Part shown: piece after piece, positions 1-8,445 of the stretch
Layout of the letters: each line of letters starts with the position of its first letter
Numbering within the stretch: position 1 is the stretch's first letter
NCBI GenBank assembly: GCA_964455095.1
Contig: CAYVUV010000004.1
Span: 1-50,367 of the forward strand
Reading direction: 5' to 3'
Origin: CAYVUV01 sp964455095
GTDB lineage: Bacteria > Desulfobacterota > Binatia > HRBIN30 > CADEER01
Length of the DNA: 50,367 bases
Made by a program: the position numbers and the translations under genes
The notes under the pieces: generated by a model
The model's database searches: none
What the model was told of the DNA's origin: nothing
What the model saw: the letters and a program-made list of their open reading frames with translations, nothing else

Positions 1-845
1 TCCAGCTCGTTTCGATACCGCGCTAGTACTTCGGCTGGCGGCTCGCTGCGCACGCGCGACAGGAGCTGGGCCACGCGCAGGCCGATACTGGCGGGCGGGC
101 GCTGGCGCGGCTTCCATTGCTGCGTGCGCAGGACTGCTTCGAGGTGGTTGATCCGTTCGTCCGTCAACGGATGCGAAAGCAGGTACGGCGGCACGACGGT
201 CGGCTGCGTGCGTGCCTCGTCGCTGAGCTCCTTGAAAAAATCGAGCATGGCGCGCGGATCGTATCCGGTGCGGTTGAGGTAGCGCGCCCCCATGTAGTCG
301 GCCTCCTGCTCGAACTCGCGGTTGTACTTCAGCGCCATGGCCTGGTTGGCCGCGGTTACGAGAGCACCGGCCGCCGGTTGAACGACCGCCAGCAGCATGC
401 CGAGCAGCGAGGCGTAGCTCAGGAGCCGGGTCGATTCCTGCTGGCGGACGAGATGATGGGCGTGGACATGCGCCACCTCGTGTCCGAGGACCGCGGCGAC
501 CTCGTCATCGCTGGCGGCGCGGGTCAGCAGTCCCGAGTGGACGTAGACGTACCCCCCGGGGACGGCAAACGCATTGACCGACGCGTTGCGCACGACGGCG
601 AAGTGGTAATCGAAGAACGATTCCTCCAGCCCGGCGACGATCTTCTGTCCGATTGCCGCCACGTAGCCGACCACCTCGGGATCGGTGATCAGCGGCAGCT
701 GACGCCGCGCCGCGAGGTCGAACTGTTGGCCGAGCTCGCGTTCCTCCTGGAATGAAGTCGCCGCGGCCGGCGGAGCGGCGAGGGCCAGAAGCAAGGCGCT
801 GTACCACACGCCGCAGGTGAGACGTCTCCTCAGACGCACGATCAT
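1..845 (-). CDS. M48-family metalloprotease, BepA/YfgC-like (3' end outside window)
   Basis: Read on the minus strand from ATG at 845; the gene runs off the left edge, so about 281 residues are visible. Residues 1-29 form a signal peptide (RLRRR, hydrophobic core, AAA cleavage region). The zinc site HEVAH is at residues 122-126 and the third ligand is the Glu of EADYMG near 181, both normal for M48. Secreted M48 proteases of this type act on periplasmic or outer-membrane substrates and often carry C-terminal TPRs, which would lie outside the window. The family call is firm; the BepA-like subtype is an inference from length and secretion. Confidence 0.9.
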   Translation of the reverse strand, partial: MIVRLRRRLTCGVWYSALLLALAAPPAAATSFQEERELGQQFDLAARRQLPLITDPEVVGYVAAIGQKIVAGLEESFFDYHFAVVRNASVNAFAVPGGYVYVHSGLLTRAASDDEVAAVLGHEVAHVHAHHLVRQQESTRLLSYASLLGMLLAVVQPAAGALVTAANQAMALKYNREFEQEADYMGARYLNRTGYDPRAMLDFFKELSDEARTQPTVVPPYLLSHPLTDERINHLEAVLRTQQWKPRQRPPASIGLRVAQLLSRVRSEPPAEVLARYRNEL

Positions 846-957
846 GTCCTGTATCAGCGAACCAGGGCCGCACTACAACAATCCCCACGACTCATGGCAA
901 GCCCGCGCCTGCCGTTTGCGTTGGCGCTGCGCGCCCGCGGCGTGCTAACCGCCGCGC

Positions 958-2040
958 ATGCTCGCCTTGGGAGCGCACCGCTCCGAGATCGAAACACCCG
1001 CGCTGCTCGTCGACCTCGACGTCATGGAGCGCAACATCGCCGCCATGAGCGAGTTCTTCCGCCACCGTCCGGCGAAGCTGCGGCCGCATTTCAAGTCACC
1101 GAAAGCGCCCGCCATTGCCAAGCGGCTGCTGGCCGCGGGCGCGATCGGGATGACCTGCGCCAAGGTCGGTGAGGCCGAAGTGTTGGTGCGACATGGGGTG
1201 TCGGACATCTTGATCGCCAACCAAGTCATAGGAGCCGACAAGCTGGCGCGCGTGGTGGCGCTGGCGCGGCAGGCCGACATCCTGGTGGCCGTCGACTCCG
1301 CCATCGGGATCGACATGCTCGCGGCGGCGGTGGCGCCCGCCGGGGTGACAGTGCGGGTGCTGGTCGAAGTCGATGTGGGCATGCATCGCTGCGGCGCGCG
1401 CGGCCCGGAGGCGGTGCTGGCGTTGGCGCAACAGGTCGCCGGGGCAGCCGGTCTGCGCCTGGCGGGTGTGATGGGCTACGAGGGGCACGCCGTGATGCAA
1501 CCCGAGCGCCGTTTGCGCCAGGCGGCAGCCGATAAGGCGATGGCGAAGCTGACGACCACCGCGGAGCGGCTGCGAGCTGCCGGTCTGCCGGTCGACATCG
1601 TCAGCGCGGGGGGCACTGGTACGTACGATATGACCGGCGTTCATCCAGGTGTAACCGAGATCCAGGCGGGCTCCTTCGTGCTCATGGACGCGCGCTATCG
1701 GCAGGTCGACATCCCGTTCCAGTGCGCGCTGTCACTGGCCACCACCGTCATCAGCATCCCCGACGCCCGCGCGACCATCATCGACGCCGGGATGAAATCG
1801 ATCACGCACGAATTCGGCATGCCGGAAGTGAAGGATCTCCCCGGCGTCTCGCTGGCCTTTCTCTCCGAAGAGCATGGCCACCTGGCAGTCGAAGGATCGC
1901 CATTGGCGATCGGACAACGCGTCGAGCTCATCCCCAGCCACAGCGACACGACCATCAACCTGCACGAGCGCATGTACGCGCTGCGCGGCGACCGCGTCGA
2001 AGCCGTCTTCGCCATCGAAGCGCGCGGCCGCAGCACGTGA
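958..2040 (+). CDS. D-threonine aldolase / DSD1-type PLP enzyme
   Basis: A 360-aa fold-type III PLP enzyme of the metal-activated D-threonine aldolase / D-serine dehydratase group. The N-terminal barrel starts ETPALLVDLD. RPHFK (Lys46) matches the Schiff-base lysine of RPHxK in the family. The C-terminal metal site reads PSHSDTT: the His and Asp of the D-threonine aldolase HxD pattern are kept, and the residue between them is Ser where Cys is frequent. It likely cleaves D-3-hydroxy amino acids to glycine plus an aldehyde in the cytoplasm. It is divergent from the M48 gene with 112 bp between starts. Substrate cannot be read from sequence. Confidence 0.85.
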   Translation: MLALGAHRSEIETPALLVDLDVMERNIAAMSEFFRHRPAKLRPHFKSPKAPAIAKRLLAAGAIGMTCAKVGEAEVLVRHGVSDILIANQVIGADKLARVVALARQADILVAVDSAIGIDMLAAAVAPAGVTVRVLVEVDVGMHRCGARGPEAVLALAQQVAGAAGLRLAGVMGYEGHAVMQPERRLRQAAADKAMAKLTTTAERLRAAGLPVDIVSAGGTGTYDMTGVHPGVTEIQAGSFVLMDARYRQVDIPFQCALSLATTVISIPDARATIIDAGMKSITHEFGMPEVKDLPGVSLAFLSEEHGHLAVEGSPLAIGQRVELIPSHSDTTINLHERMYALRGDRVEAVFAIEARGRST

Positions 2041-2049
2041 ACGCAGCGC

Positions 2050-2262
2050 TCAGCTGCGCTCGACGACGTACTCGAGCAGCTCGGCGAGCTGGCGCAGCTG
2101 GCGCGCCCGCACCCCGCGCTCGTGCATCGGCGCCGTGTCGAGCCGTTCCAGCGCGAGCTCGAGATTGGCTCGCAGAATGGCGATACACGCGGCGATCTCG
2201 CGTTGTTCGCGCGCGCGGCGGCGGGCCCGCACCAGATCGCCGATCGAGATGACCTCCGCCAC
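2050..2262 (-). CDS. Small hypothetical protein downstream of trmJ
   Basis: A 70-aa, almost wholly helical, charged protein (MAEVISIGDLVRARRRARE) with no signal peptide or membrane segment. Its ATG lies 3 bp after the trmJ stop, so it is probably the last gene of the activator-receiver-trmJ operon. I do not recognise the family. The Arg-rich N-terminal helix followed by a leucine-patterned second half (LRQLAELLEYV) would suit a small coiled-coil or RNA-contacting adaptor, but that is only an impression. Confidence 0.6.
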   Translation of the reverse strand: MAEVISIGDLVRARRRAREQREIAACIAILRANLELALERLDTAPMHERGVRARQLRQLAELLEYVVERS

Positions 2263-2265
2263 GCG

Positions 2266-3039
2266 CTATCCAACCTGCTCGGACGCGTCGCGCGGCTCGC
2301 GGCGCCAGCCGTCGTGGGCGTACCAGTCGATCTGGCGAGCCAGTCCGAGGAGCAGGCGCACCTCGGAGTCGTCGAGCCCGGCACGCCCGAGCAGCCGCCG
2401 CAAGGCGAGCATGATATGGTCGGGATTCTGCGGATTGAGAAAGCCGATCCGCAACAGCGCCGCGCGCAATCGCTCGTAGAGCAACTCGGTCGTCTCCGCC
2501 GTGGCCGGCACCGCGGCCGCTCGAACCGCCGTGACAAGCGGTGTCGCCCGCCGCAACTCGTAGCAGCACAGCAGCACCGCCTGGGCGAGGTTCAGGGACG
2601 CGTAGTCGGCGCTGGAGTCGATGGCGATGAGGTGCTGGCAGTGTTTGAGGTCCTCGTTTGTCAGGCCACGGTCCTCCGGACCGAACACCAGCGCCGCCGC
2701 GCCGCCGGCCGCCCGCGCCAGGATCAGCGGCGCCAAGGCTTCGGGGACGTCCGCGGCGGCGCGGTAGGGGCCACCACGGCAGGTCGTCCCGACGACCAGA
2801 TGGCAATCGGCCACGGCTTCGCCAAGCGAGTCCACCACCTGGGCTGCGGTCAACACATCGCGGGCATGCACGGCTGTCAGTCCGGCACGCGCCAGGCAGC
2901 GCGGAGCGGGCTGCACCAGCGTCAAGCGGTGCAGCCCCATGTTCTTCATTGCCCGGGCTACGGCGCCGACGTTGGCGGGCCCGCGGGGACGAACCAGGAC
3001 GATGCGGACGCCGTCGAGCGCGGCCTCCGGTCGCTGCAT
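2266..3039 (-). CDS. trmJ: tRNA (cytidine/uridine-2'-O-)-methyltransferase TrmJ
   Basis: A 257-aa SPOUT-class methyltransferase of normal TrmJ length. The three SpoU motifs are in order: motif 1 PANVGAVARAMKNMGL near residues 18-34, motif 2 FGPEDRGLTNEDL near 125-138, and motif 3 SLNLAQAVLLCCYEL near 151-166. The family 2'-O-methylates position 32 in the tRNA anticodon loop using SAM. The start is 3 bp past the receiver stop, so the two are probably translationally coupled. Related TrmH or RlmB enzymes have extra N-terminal domains that are missing here, which favours TrmJ. Confidence 0.88.
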   Translation of the reverse strand: MQRPEAALDGVRIVLVRPRGPANVGAVARAMKNMGLHRLTLVQPAPRCLARAGLTAVHARDVLTAAQVVDSLGEAVADCHLVVGTTCRGGPYRAAADVPEALAPLILARAAGGAAALVFGPEDRGLTNEDLKHCQHLIAIDSSADYASLNLAQAVLLCCYELRRATPLVTAVRAAAVPATAETTELLYERLRAALLRIGFLNPQNPDHIMLALRRLLGRAGLDDSEVRLLLGLARQIDWYAHDGWRREPRDASEQVG

Positions 3040-3042
3040 GCC

Positions 3043-3495
3043 CTACTTCGGCGCGATACCGGCGACGGCCGCGGCGGTCTCGCTCATGCGCCGGTCGAGC
3101 TCGCGGCTGTGCACCTGAGCCTTCAAGCGCGCGAACAGCTCTTGCTTGTTCACCGGTTTGGTCAGGTATTCGCTGACGTGCAGCGACATGCCGCGCGAAC
3201 GCGTCTCCATGTCGTCCTTCGCCGTCAGCAGAATGACCGGAATCTGGCGCCAGGCATCGTTTGCCTGCAGGCGCTCGCACACCTGCAAACCGTCCATACC
3301 CGGCATCATGACGTCCAGCACGATGACGTCGATCGGATCGCCGGTGAGGGCCTTCAGACAGCTCGGACCGTCTTCGGCACTCACCGTCGCGTAGCCTTCG
3401 CGGTTGAGCCAGCGGCGCAGAATCTCGAGCGTATGCGGATCGTCGTCGACGATCAGAATGCGGGCTTGATTGGTGGCAGTGTCTCTTTCGCTCAT
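3043..3495 (-). CDS. Stand-alone response-regulator receiver protein
   Basis: A 150-aa CheY-like receiver without an output domain. Acidic pocket IVDDD sits near residues 15-19, the phosphoacceptor Asp is in VLDVMMPGMDG near 60, the switch Thr is in LLTAKDD near 90, and the conserved Lys is in LTKPVN near 112. About 25 helical residues follow the receiver. It starts 22 bp after the sigma-54 activator stop and ends 3 bp before trmJ. Its pairing with that activator, which lacks a receiver, suggests a split NtrC-like system, or a phosphorelay intermediate for another partner. Confidence 0.9.
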   Translation of the reverse strand: MSERDTATNQARILIVDDDPHTLEILRRWLNREGYATVSAEDGPSCLKALTGDPIDVIVLDVMMPGMDGLQVCERLQANDAWRQIPVILLTAKDDMETRSRGMSLHVSEYLTKPVNKQELFARLKAQVHSRELDRRMSETAAAVAGIAPK

Positions 3496-3517
3496 GGGAT
3501 CATCCTTCGCCCGGCAC

Positions 3518-4504
3518 TCAGATCAGGTAGCCTTCGGCTTCGCCGCCGCCGCCGCTCTTGCGGCGCAGCTTCGCCACCAGCGTGGTGCGCTTGAGCCCGA
3601 GCAGTCGCGCCGCGGCCTGCTTGTTGCCCTTCGTCCGGCGCAGCGCCTCGTCGATCAGGCGGTACTCGAACTCCTCTACGGCGCGGTTCAGGTCGATGCC
3701 CTCTTCGGTGAGGGTCGGGCGCGGAATCTTCTTCTCCGAGATAAATGAGCGGATATTGGCCGGCAAGCTGTCGACCCGGATGACCCCGTCGTCGCTGAGC
3801 ACGACCATGCGCTCGACGAGATTCTCCAACTCCCGGACATTGCCCGGCCAGTCGTACTCCCAGAGGTGAACCATCGCGTCGTCGGCGATCTTGCACGCTC
3901 GGCTCTCATGCTTGGCGTTGTACTTGTCGAGGAAGTGTTGGACGAGGATGGGGATATCCGAACGCCGCTCGCGCAGCGGCGGCAGCAGAATGGGGATCAC
4001 CTGCAGACGGTAGAAGAGGTCTTCGCGGAAGCGGCCCTTTTCGACCTCGACGGCCAGGTCGCGGTTACTGGCGGCGATCACGCGCACGTCGACTTTGACG
4101 GTGCGGTCGGCGCCGACGGGTCGCATCTCGCGTTCTTGCAAGACGCGCAGCAGCTTGACCTGCAGAGTCGCCGTCATTTCCCCGATCTCGTCGAGGAAAA
4201 TGCTGCCGCCATTGGCGAGCTGGAACATACCCATGCGCGAACCGATGGCGCCGGTAAATGACCCTTTCTCATGCCCGAACATCTCCGACTCGAGCAGGTC
4301 GGGCGGGATGGCACCGCAGTTGACGGCGATGAACGGCTGGTTGGCGCGCCGACTGTGCGCGTGGATGAAGCGTGCGATGAGCTCCTTGCCGGTTCCGCTC
4401 TCACCCATGATCAGCACGGTCGACTCGGTCGTCGCCACCCTTTCGGCAATGTTGAGAATCTTCTCCATTACCGGGTGGCTTCCCTTGATCGTGAAGTTTT
4501 CCAT
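3518..4504 (-). CDS. Sigma-54 dependent activator without receiver (AAA+ / Fis HTH)
   Basis: A 328-aa bacterial enhancer-binding protein starting at MENFTIKG. This start has GAGGAG 5-10 bases upstream; the open frame continues to 4756 but the extra residues are not protein-like. Walker A is GESGTGKE near 35, the sigma-54 contact loop reads GSFTGA where GAFTGA is usual, Walker B is GGSIFLDEIGE, and the arginine-finger region is FREDLFYRL. A Fis-type HTH near 280-315 (GNKQAAARLLGLKRTTL) binds DNA. There is no N-terminal sensory domain, so control must come in trans, perhaps through the adjacent receiver. It is divergent from rph. Confidence 0.92.
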   Translation of the reverse strand: MENFTIKGSHPVMEKILNIAERVATTESTVLIMGESGTGKELIARFIHAHSRRANQPFIAVNCGAIPPDLLESEMFGHEKGSFTGAIGSRMGMFQLANGGSIFLDEIGEMTATLQVKLLRVLQEREMRPVGADRTVKVDVRVIAASNRDLAVEVEKGRFREDLFYRLQVIPILLPPLRERRSDIPILVQHFLDKYNAKHESRACKIADDAMVHLWEYDWPGNVRELENLVERMVVLSDDGVIRVDSLPANIRSFISEKKIPRPTLTEEGIDLNRAVEEFEYRLIDEALRRTKGNKQAAARLLGLKRTTLVAKLRRKSGGGGEAEGYLI

Positions 4505-4758
4505 TCGCTCCTCTTCCCCTTCTGCCAGGCGCCAAAAAAATAACACCGGACTGGGAGCAAGACAAGCGTGATTTTGACACCCGCGAAAAGAAAAGTTGCC
4601 GCGTCGAGAATTCGCCGCAGAATGGACATCGAGCGCCTCCACATGTGGAGAAGAGCTTCGGTTGCCATAGAGGGGTTGGATCGGCGCGTGGTTATTGCCT
4701 TCTGAATTGAGTCGCCGGGCAGTCTGCTGATAAGGGCAATGGAAAAAGGGGAGCACGG

Positions 4759-5484
4759 ATGGAACAGCGCAGCGACGGACGGCAAGACGGCGAATCCCGC
4801 CCGCTTTCGATTACGCCCGGGTACATTCAGAACGTGGACGGCTCGGTATTGATCGAGCTCGGGGCGACGCGGGTGATCTGCACCGCCAGTGTGGAGGAGT
4901 CCGTACCGGTCTTTCTGCGCGACAGCGGGCGTGGCTGGGTCACCGCCGAGTACGGCATGTTGCCCGGATCGAGCTCGACCCGCATTCCGCGCGAGGCCAC
5001 CCGGGGCAAGATCGGCGGACGCACACAGGAGATCCAGCGGCTGATCGGTCGCAGCCTGCGCGGCATCATCGATCTGGCAGCGCTCGGCCCACGCACCATC
5101 TGGTTGGATTGCGACGTCATTCAGGCCGACGGCGGCACGCGCACGGCGTCGATTACGGGCGGCTACGTGGCACTCGGGTTGGCGCTGCGCCAGTTGCAGA
5201 AACGCGGGCTGGTAAAGAGCAACCCGCTGCGGAACTCGGTGGCAGCCGTCAGCGTCGGGGTAGTCGGGGGGCGGGTGCTGGCCGACCTATGTTACGAGGA
5301 GGACAGCCGCGCCGATGTCGACTTGAACCTGGTCATGACCGGCGACGGCCAGTTCGTCGAGATCCAAGGCACGGCGGAGGCAAATCCGTTTTCGCACGCG
5401 CAGCTGGCCGCGATGCTCGCTATGGGCTCCGCCGCCATCGCCGAGCTGACGGCTCGACAGCGGGCCGCACTGGCGCCCGCGTGA
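4759..5484 (+). CDS. rph: Ribonuclease PH
   Basis: A 241-aa phosphorolytic 3'-5' exoribonuclease that trims tRNA 3' ends, at the usual length for the family. Diagnostic blocks are GATRVICTASVEE, GWVTAEYGMLPGSSSTR with the phosphate-binding segment TRxIPREATRGKIGGRTQEIQRLIGRSLR around residues 73-100 (split here into its parts), and DCDVIQADGGTRTASI. GGGGAG 5 bases before ATG is a good ribosome site. Its stop overlaps the rdgB start by 4 bases, a common rph-rdgB arrangement. The 254 bp between this start and the divergent activator start must hold promoters for both. Confidence 0.96.
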   Translation: MEQRSDGRQDGESRPLSITPGYIQNVDGSVLIELGATRVICTASVEESVPVFLRDSGRGWVTAEYGMLPGSSSTRIPREATRGKIGGRTQEIQRLIGRSLRGIIDLAALGPRTIWLDCDVIQADGGTRTASITGGYVALGLALRQLQKRGLVKSNPLRNSVAAVSVGVVGGRVLADLCYEEDSRADVDLNLVMTGDGQFVEIQGTAEANPFSHAQLAAMLAMGSAAIAELTARQRAALAPA

Positions 5485-6104
5485 CGCGGCCGGTCCTGGT
5501 GCTCGCCACGGGCAACGCCGGCAAGGTCCGCGAGCTCACCCAACTTCTGGCCGCGCAGTCGATTGAGCTGCGCGATCTGCGCCAGTTTCCGGCCCTGCCG
5601 CCGGTCGAAGAGACAGGCGATACCTACCGCATCAACGCCGCCGCCAAAGCGCACGCCACCGCTCGCTTCACCGGCCTGGCGGCACTCGCGGACGATTCCG
5701 GACTGGAAGTCGACGCGCTCGGCGGAGCGCCGGGGGTGTACTCGGCTCGCTTTGCCGGTCCGCAGCAAGACGACAGACGCAACATCGCGCTGCTGCTCGA
5801 CCGGCTGCGCGACGTCCCTGCCGATCGCCGCCAGGCGCGGTTCAGCTGTGTCATCGTCGTCGCGCGTCCGGACGGGCGCGAGCTGGTCTCCGCCGGCCAC
5901 TGCGATGGCGTCATTACCCTCGCGCCCCAGGGCACCGGAGGATTCGGGTACGATCCGGTTTTCTACCATCCCGGCGCAGGCCATACTTTTGCCGAGCTGT
6001 CCGATGACACCAAGAACCGCCTCAGCCATCGAGCCGATGCATGCGCCCGTCTACGTTCTGAGCTGCCCGGCTTTCTGGCCGACGGCGCGGCGGCCGATTG
6101 TTGA
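5481..6104 (+). CDS. rdgB: dITP/XTP pyrophosphatase (HAM1 family)
   Basis: A 207-aa nucleotide-pool cleaner that hydrolyses dITP, ITP and XTP to monophosphates. The GTG start at 5481 shares GTGA with the rph stop and opens directly into VLATGNAGKVREL, the family's N-terminal substrate loop. ADDSGLEVDALGGAPGVYSAR near 70-90, GFGYDPVF near 150 and SHRADA near 183 complete the signature. A longer in-frame ORF begins inside rph but has no family match, so the overlapping GTG is preferred. Confidence 0.95.
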   Translation: MTRPVLVLATGNAGKVRELTQLLAAQSIELRDLRQFPALPPVEETGDTYRINAAAKAHATARFTGLAALADDSGLEVDALGGAPGVYSARFAGPQQDDRRNIALLLDRLRDVPADRRQARFSCVIVVARPDGRELVSAGHCDGVITLAPQGTGGFGYDPVFYHPGAGHTFAELSDDTKNRLSHRADACARLRSELPGFLADGAAADC

Positions 6105-6129
6105 TTTCGCCGATACCCTTTGTTAGACC
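6101..6129 (+). promoter_or_regulatory. Possible sigma-70-like promoter before the tRNA cluster
   Basis: TTGATT at 6101-6106 and TAGACC at 6124-6129 are 17 bases apart and about 20 bases upstream of tRNA-Pro. The -35 box matches 4 of 6 consensus bases and the -10 box only 3 of 6, and the former overlaps the rdgB stop. The position is right; the match is weak. Confidence 0.3.
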
Positions 6130-6149
6130 CCAGCCCGTCGCATCCTTAA

Positions 6150-6224
6150 CGGGGCGTAGCGCAGCCTGGTTAGCGCACCTGCCTTGGGAGCAGGGGGTCG
6201 GCCGTTCGAATCGGCTCGCCCCGA
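6150..6224 (+). tRNA. tRNA-Pro (anticodon TGG)
   Basis: The acceptor arms CGGGGCG (6150-6156) and CGCCCCG (6217-6223) pair fully and the discriminator is A. The anticodon stem CCTGC/GCAGG encloses CTTGGGA with TGG at 6185-6187. The T arm is GTTCGAAT. CCA is not encoded. Confidence 0.95.
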
Positions 6225-6336
6225 TTCTTTTGGAACCGAGCGGCGGTGCGCGATCGAAGCCCAGCGTTGCGCATCGCCGGCCCGGGGAGCAATGAGCGAG
6301 ACACACAAGCACCCACCGTCCCGCAATCGGGCGCCA

Positions 6337-6411
<75 letters not shown>

Positions 6412-6508
6412 CTCTAGATTTTCTCGCTGCTTTTGATTAACGAGTGAAGCAGTGCCGGGCGGAAAGCCGGCACTGCGTCGGGCCGGTGCGATCGCGCCAC
6501 CCCGCAGT

Positions 6509-6582
6509 GGTGAGTGTAGCTCAACGGTTAGAGCACTGGACTGTGGCTCCAGGGGTTGAGGGTTCAAATCCCTTCACTCACC
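6509..6582 (+). tRNA. tRNA-His (anticodon GTG)
   Basis: GTGAGTG (6510-6516) pairs with CACTCAC (6575-6581). The extra G at 6509 opposite C at 6582 is the G-1:C73 pair recognised by histidyl-tRNA synthetase. The anticodon stem CTGGA/TCCAG holds CTGTGGC with GTG as anticodon. Confidence 0.95.
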
Positions 6583-6626
6583 CTCTTCTCCGCATCCCCA
6601 GCTCGCATCGGAGCTGGTTCCCACTC

Positions 6627-6652
6627 CAACCGAAATCGCGGTTGTCATTTTT
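6627..6652 (+). terminator. Possible intrinsic terminator after tRNA-His
   Basis: CAACCG (6627-6632) and CGGTTG (6639-6644) form a 6-bp hairpin followed by GTCATTTTT. A 7-bp hairpin CCAGCTC/GAGCTGG lies just upstream (6598-6617) without a T run. The stem is short, so termination may be weak. Confidence 0.4.
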
Positions 6653-6871
6653 CGGCCACGGGTGACCATCGCATGACGCCGCTGAACGCAGGCATCAGCC
6701 GTCCGGCGTTGCGCCGCACCGGCGCCGGCCTTCCCGCCAGCTAAAACTCCACATGCAAATGCGTGGCGAGCCCCAGGATACACAAGCATTCTGCGGTGCC
6801 GCCGAGGGGGGGCCGTTTTCGCCGACCCGTGGCTAAAACACCGCGAGTTCTACACTTTACTGCGGCACAGA

Positions 6872-8236
6872 ATGGCACGCACCGTGCTGGGGTCTCTTCG
6901 CATGAACCCCAAGCAGTCGCTCTCGCTGCCGCGTTCCACCGGGGCGGGTGAGCCGACCTCATCGGAGCAGCTGGCTGTCCTCAGCCGCGGCCGCGTCGTC
7001 ATCATGCTGCGCTGGGTGCTGATCATCGCCACATCCTACCTCGTGCTGTTCAGCCGCCCGCTGGCCGAGACCCCGCCGAGTGCGGCACTCTTCGTCGCAC
7101 TCTATCTGGCCTCCAACGTCATCCTCTCGCAGCTGGTGCCGCGTTTGAGCGCGCGCAGCAGCTTGGACTGGACCGTCGTCGTGCTCGACATCGTCGCTGT
7201 GGCGGCGGCCATGGCCCTGACGAACCACGCCAACAGCGAGTTTTTCGTCGTCTATTTCGTCGTGCTCTTTCTGAGCGCGCTGACCGAACGCGTCGGCCTG
7301 GTCGCCCTCGCCACGCTGCTGATTACCACAACGTACCTCTACACGCTGTCGCAGTTCGTCAACGTCAGCGAGCTGATCGACCAGGGCTACATGCTGCGCA
7401 TCCCGTTCCTGTTCGCGGTTGCGCTGTTCTTCGGCCACGTCGTGCAGAACGCGCGCGCTCACGAGCGCGCCGCGGAAGAGGCTCGGGCGCGCGCCCTGCG
7501 CATGGAGCTGCTCTCGGCTGTCAGTCACGACCTCAAGAACCCGCTCGGCGTCATTCAGTCGCTCGCATCGCTCATGCTCGACGGCGACGCCGGAGCGCTC
7601 AACGCGCAGCAGACCGACCTCACCCAGCGCATCCACGCCAGCGCCCGGCAGGTGAACACCCTGGCGCTCAACTTGATCGACGCCGAGCGCATCGAGGCCG
7701 GGCGACTCGTACCGCAGCCGCAACCCGTCGGCCTCGCGAGCGTTGTGGAGAACGCCCTCCAGTCGGGACGCAGCGCCAGCCAGCTGAAAGGGATCACCCT
7801 GCGCTGCGTCGTCGAGCCCGAACTGCCACACGCCTACGTCGATGCGGTGCAAACCGAGCGCGTCGTCTCCAACCTGCTGGCCAACGCCATCAAGTTCACC
7901 CCCACTGGTGGTGTCATCGAAGTCAGTCTGCGTCACCGCGACGGACGCATCGTTCTCACGGTCTCCGACACCGGCCGCGGCATTGCCGCGAGCGAATTGC
8001 CGCACGTGTTCGACAAGTACCACCGCGAGGGCGCCAACCACCGCATCGAGGGCTCCGGACTCGGGCTGTTCATCGTCAAGGCGATCGTTCAGAGTCAGGG
8101 TGGCAACGTCCGCATCGACAGCGCCCTCGGCAAGGGAACCACGGTGACGGTGTCGCTCCCCACATCGAGCGCCAAGCAACCCGCTGCAGTGGTCGACCGC
8201 ATCTCGTCGATGGGCGGCCTCCGCTACGCGTCCTAG
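6872..8236 (+). CDS. Membrane sensor histidine kinase
   Basis: A 454-aa kinase, or 444 aa if it starts at the second ATG (6902). About six transmembrane helices lie between residues 44 and 196 with no large periplasmic sensor, so sensing is probably within the membrane. A short coiled coil leads to the H-box SAVSHDLKNPLG near residue 218. The N-box NLLANAIKFTPTGG is near 337, G1 is DTGRGIAA and G2 is GSGLGLFIVKA. No response regulator adjoins it; the nearest is the lone receiver at 3043-3495. A sigma-54-like box overlaps the first start, which makes the 6902 start plausible. Confidence 0.92.
   Translation: MARTVLGSLRMNPKQSLSLPRSTGAGEPTSSEQLAVLSRGRVVIMLRWVLIIATSYLVLFSRPLAETPPSAALFVALYLASNVILSQLVPRLSARSSLDWTVVVLDIVAVAAAMALTNHANSEFFVVYFVVLFLSALTERVGLVALATLLITTTYLYTLSQFVNVSELIDQGYMLRIPFLFAVALFFGHVVQNARAHERAAEEARARALRMELLSAVSHDLKNPLGVIQSLASLMLDGDAGALNAQQTDLTQRIHASARQVNTLALNLIDAERIEAGRLVPQPQPVGLASVVENALQSGRSASQLKGITLRCVVEPELPHAYVDAVQTERVVSNLLANAIKFTPTGGVIEVSLRHRDGRIVLTVSDTGRGIAASELPHVFDKYHREGANHRIEGSGLGLFIVKAIVQSQGGNVRIDSALGKGTTVTVSLPTSSAKQPAAVVDRISSMGGLRYAS
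6873..6887 (+). promoter_or_regulatory. Sigma-54 promoter-like box (-24/-12)
   Basis: TGGCAC, five bases, then GTGC matches TGGCAC-N5-TTGC with one mismatch and exact GG/GC spacing. Transcription from it would begin near 6899, just before the ATG at 6902 of the histidine kinase. A sigma-54 activator is encoded 2.4 kb away. A chance match in GC-rich DNA cannot be excluded. Confidence 0.35.
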
Positions 8237-8303
8237 GCCTCCCGCCCCCACTTCTGGGGAAGGGTGGACTCCTCCCTCGACTTCCGTTATCTAGGATCCG
8301 CTT

Positions 8304-8377
8304 GGGCCGCTAGCTCAGCTGGCTAGAGCAGCTGACTCTTAATCAGCGGGTCGAGTGTTCGAGTCACTCGCGGCCCA
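8304..8377 (+). tRNA. tRNA-Lys (anticodon CTT)
   Basis: The acceptor GGGCCGC (8304-8310) pairs with GCGGCCC (8370-8376) and the discriminator is A. The anticodon stem GCTGA/TCAGC holds CTCTTAA with CTT at 8338-8340. D and T arms are standard. Confidence 0.95.
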
Positions 8378-8382
8378 TGTGA

Positions 8383-8420
8383 GAAAGCCCTTGTCGTTGA
8401 GACAAGGGCTTTCTTCGTTT
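8383..8420 (+). terminator. Rho-independent terminator of tRNA-Lys
   Basis: GAAAGCCCTTGTC (8383-8395) and GACAAGGGCTTTC (8401-8413) form a perfect 13-bp stem around GTTGA, followed by TTCGTTT. It begins six bases after the tRNA. Being symmetric, it could also end minus-strand transcription of the small gene at 8446. Confidence 0.85.
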
Positions 8421-8445
8421 CATGGGTTCTAGCTTGCGCTGGCGC

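Noticed and set aside
505..888. 127-aa minus-strand frame at the left edge
   Set aside because: It is a shadow in another frame of the M48 protease, whose HEVAH and EADYMG motifs fix the true frame.
8383..8420. tRNA-associated attachment site at tRNA-Lys
   Set aside because: The inverted repeat is a simple terminator; no partial tRNA-Lys 3' copy was noticed elsewhere in the window.
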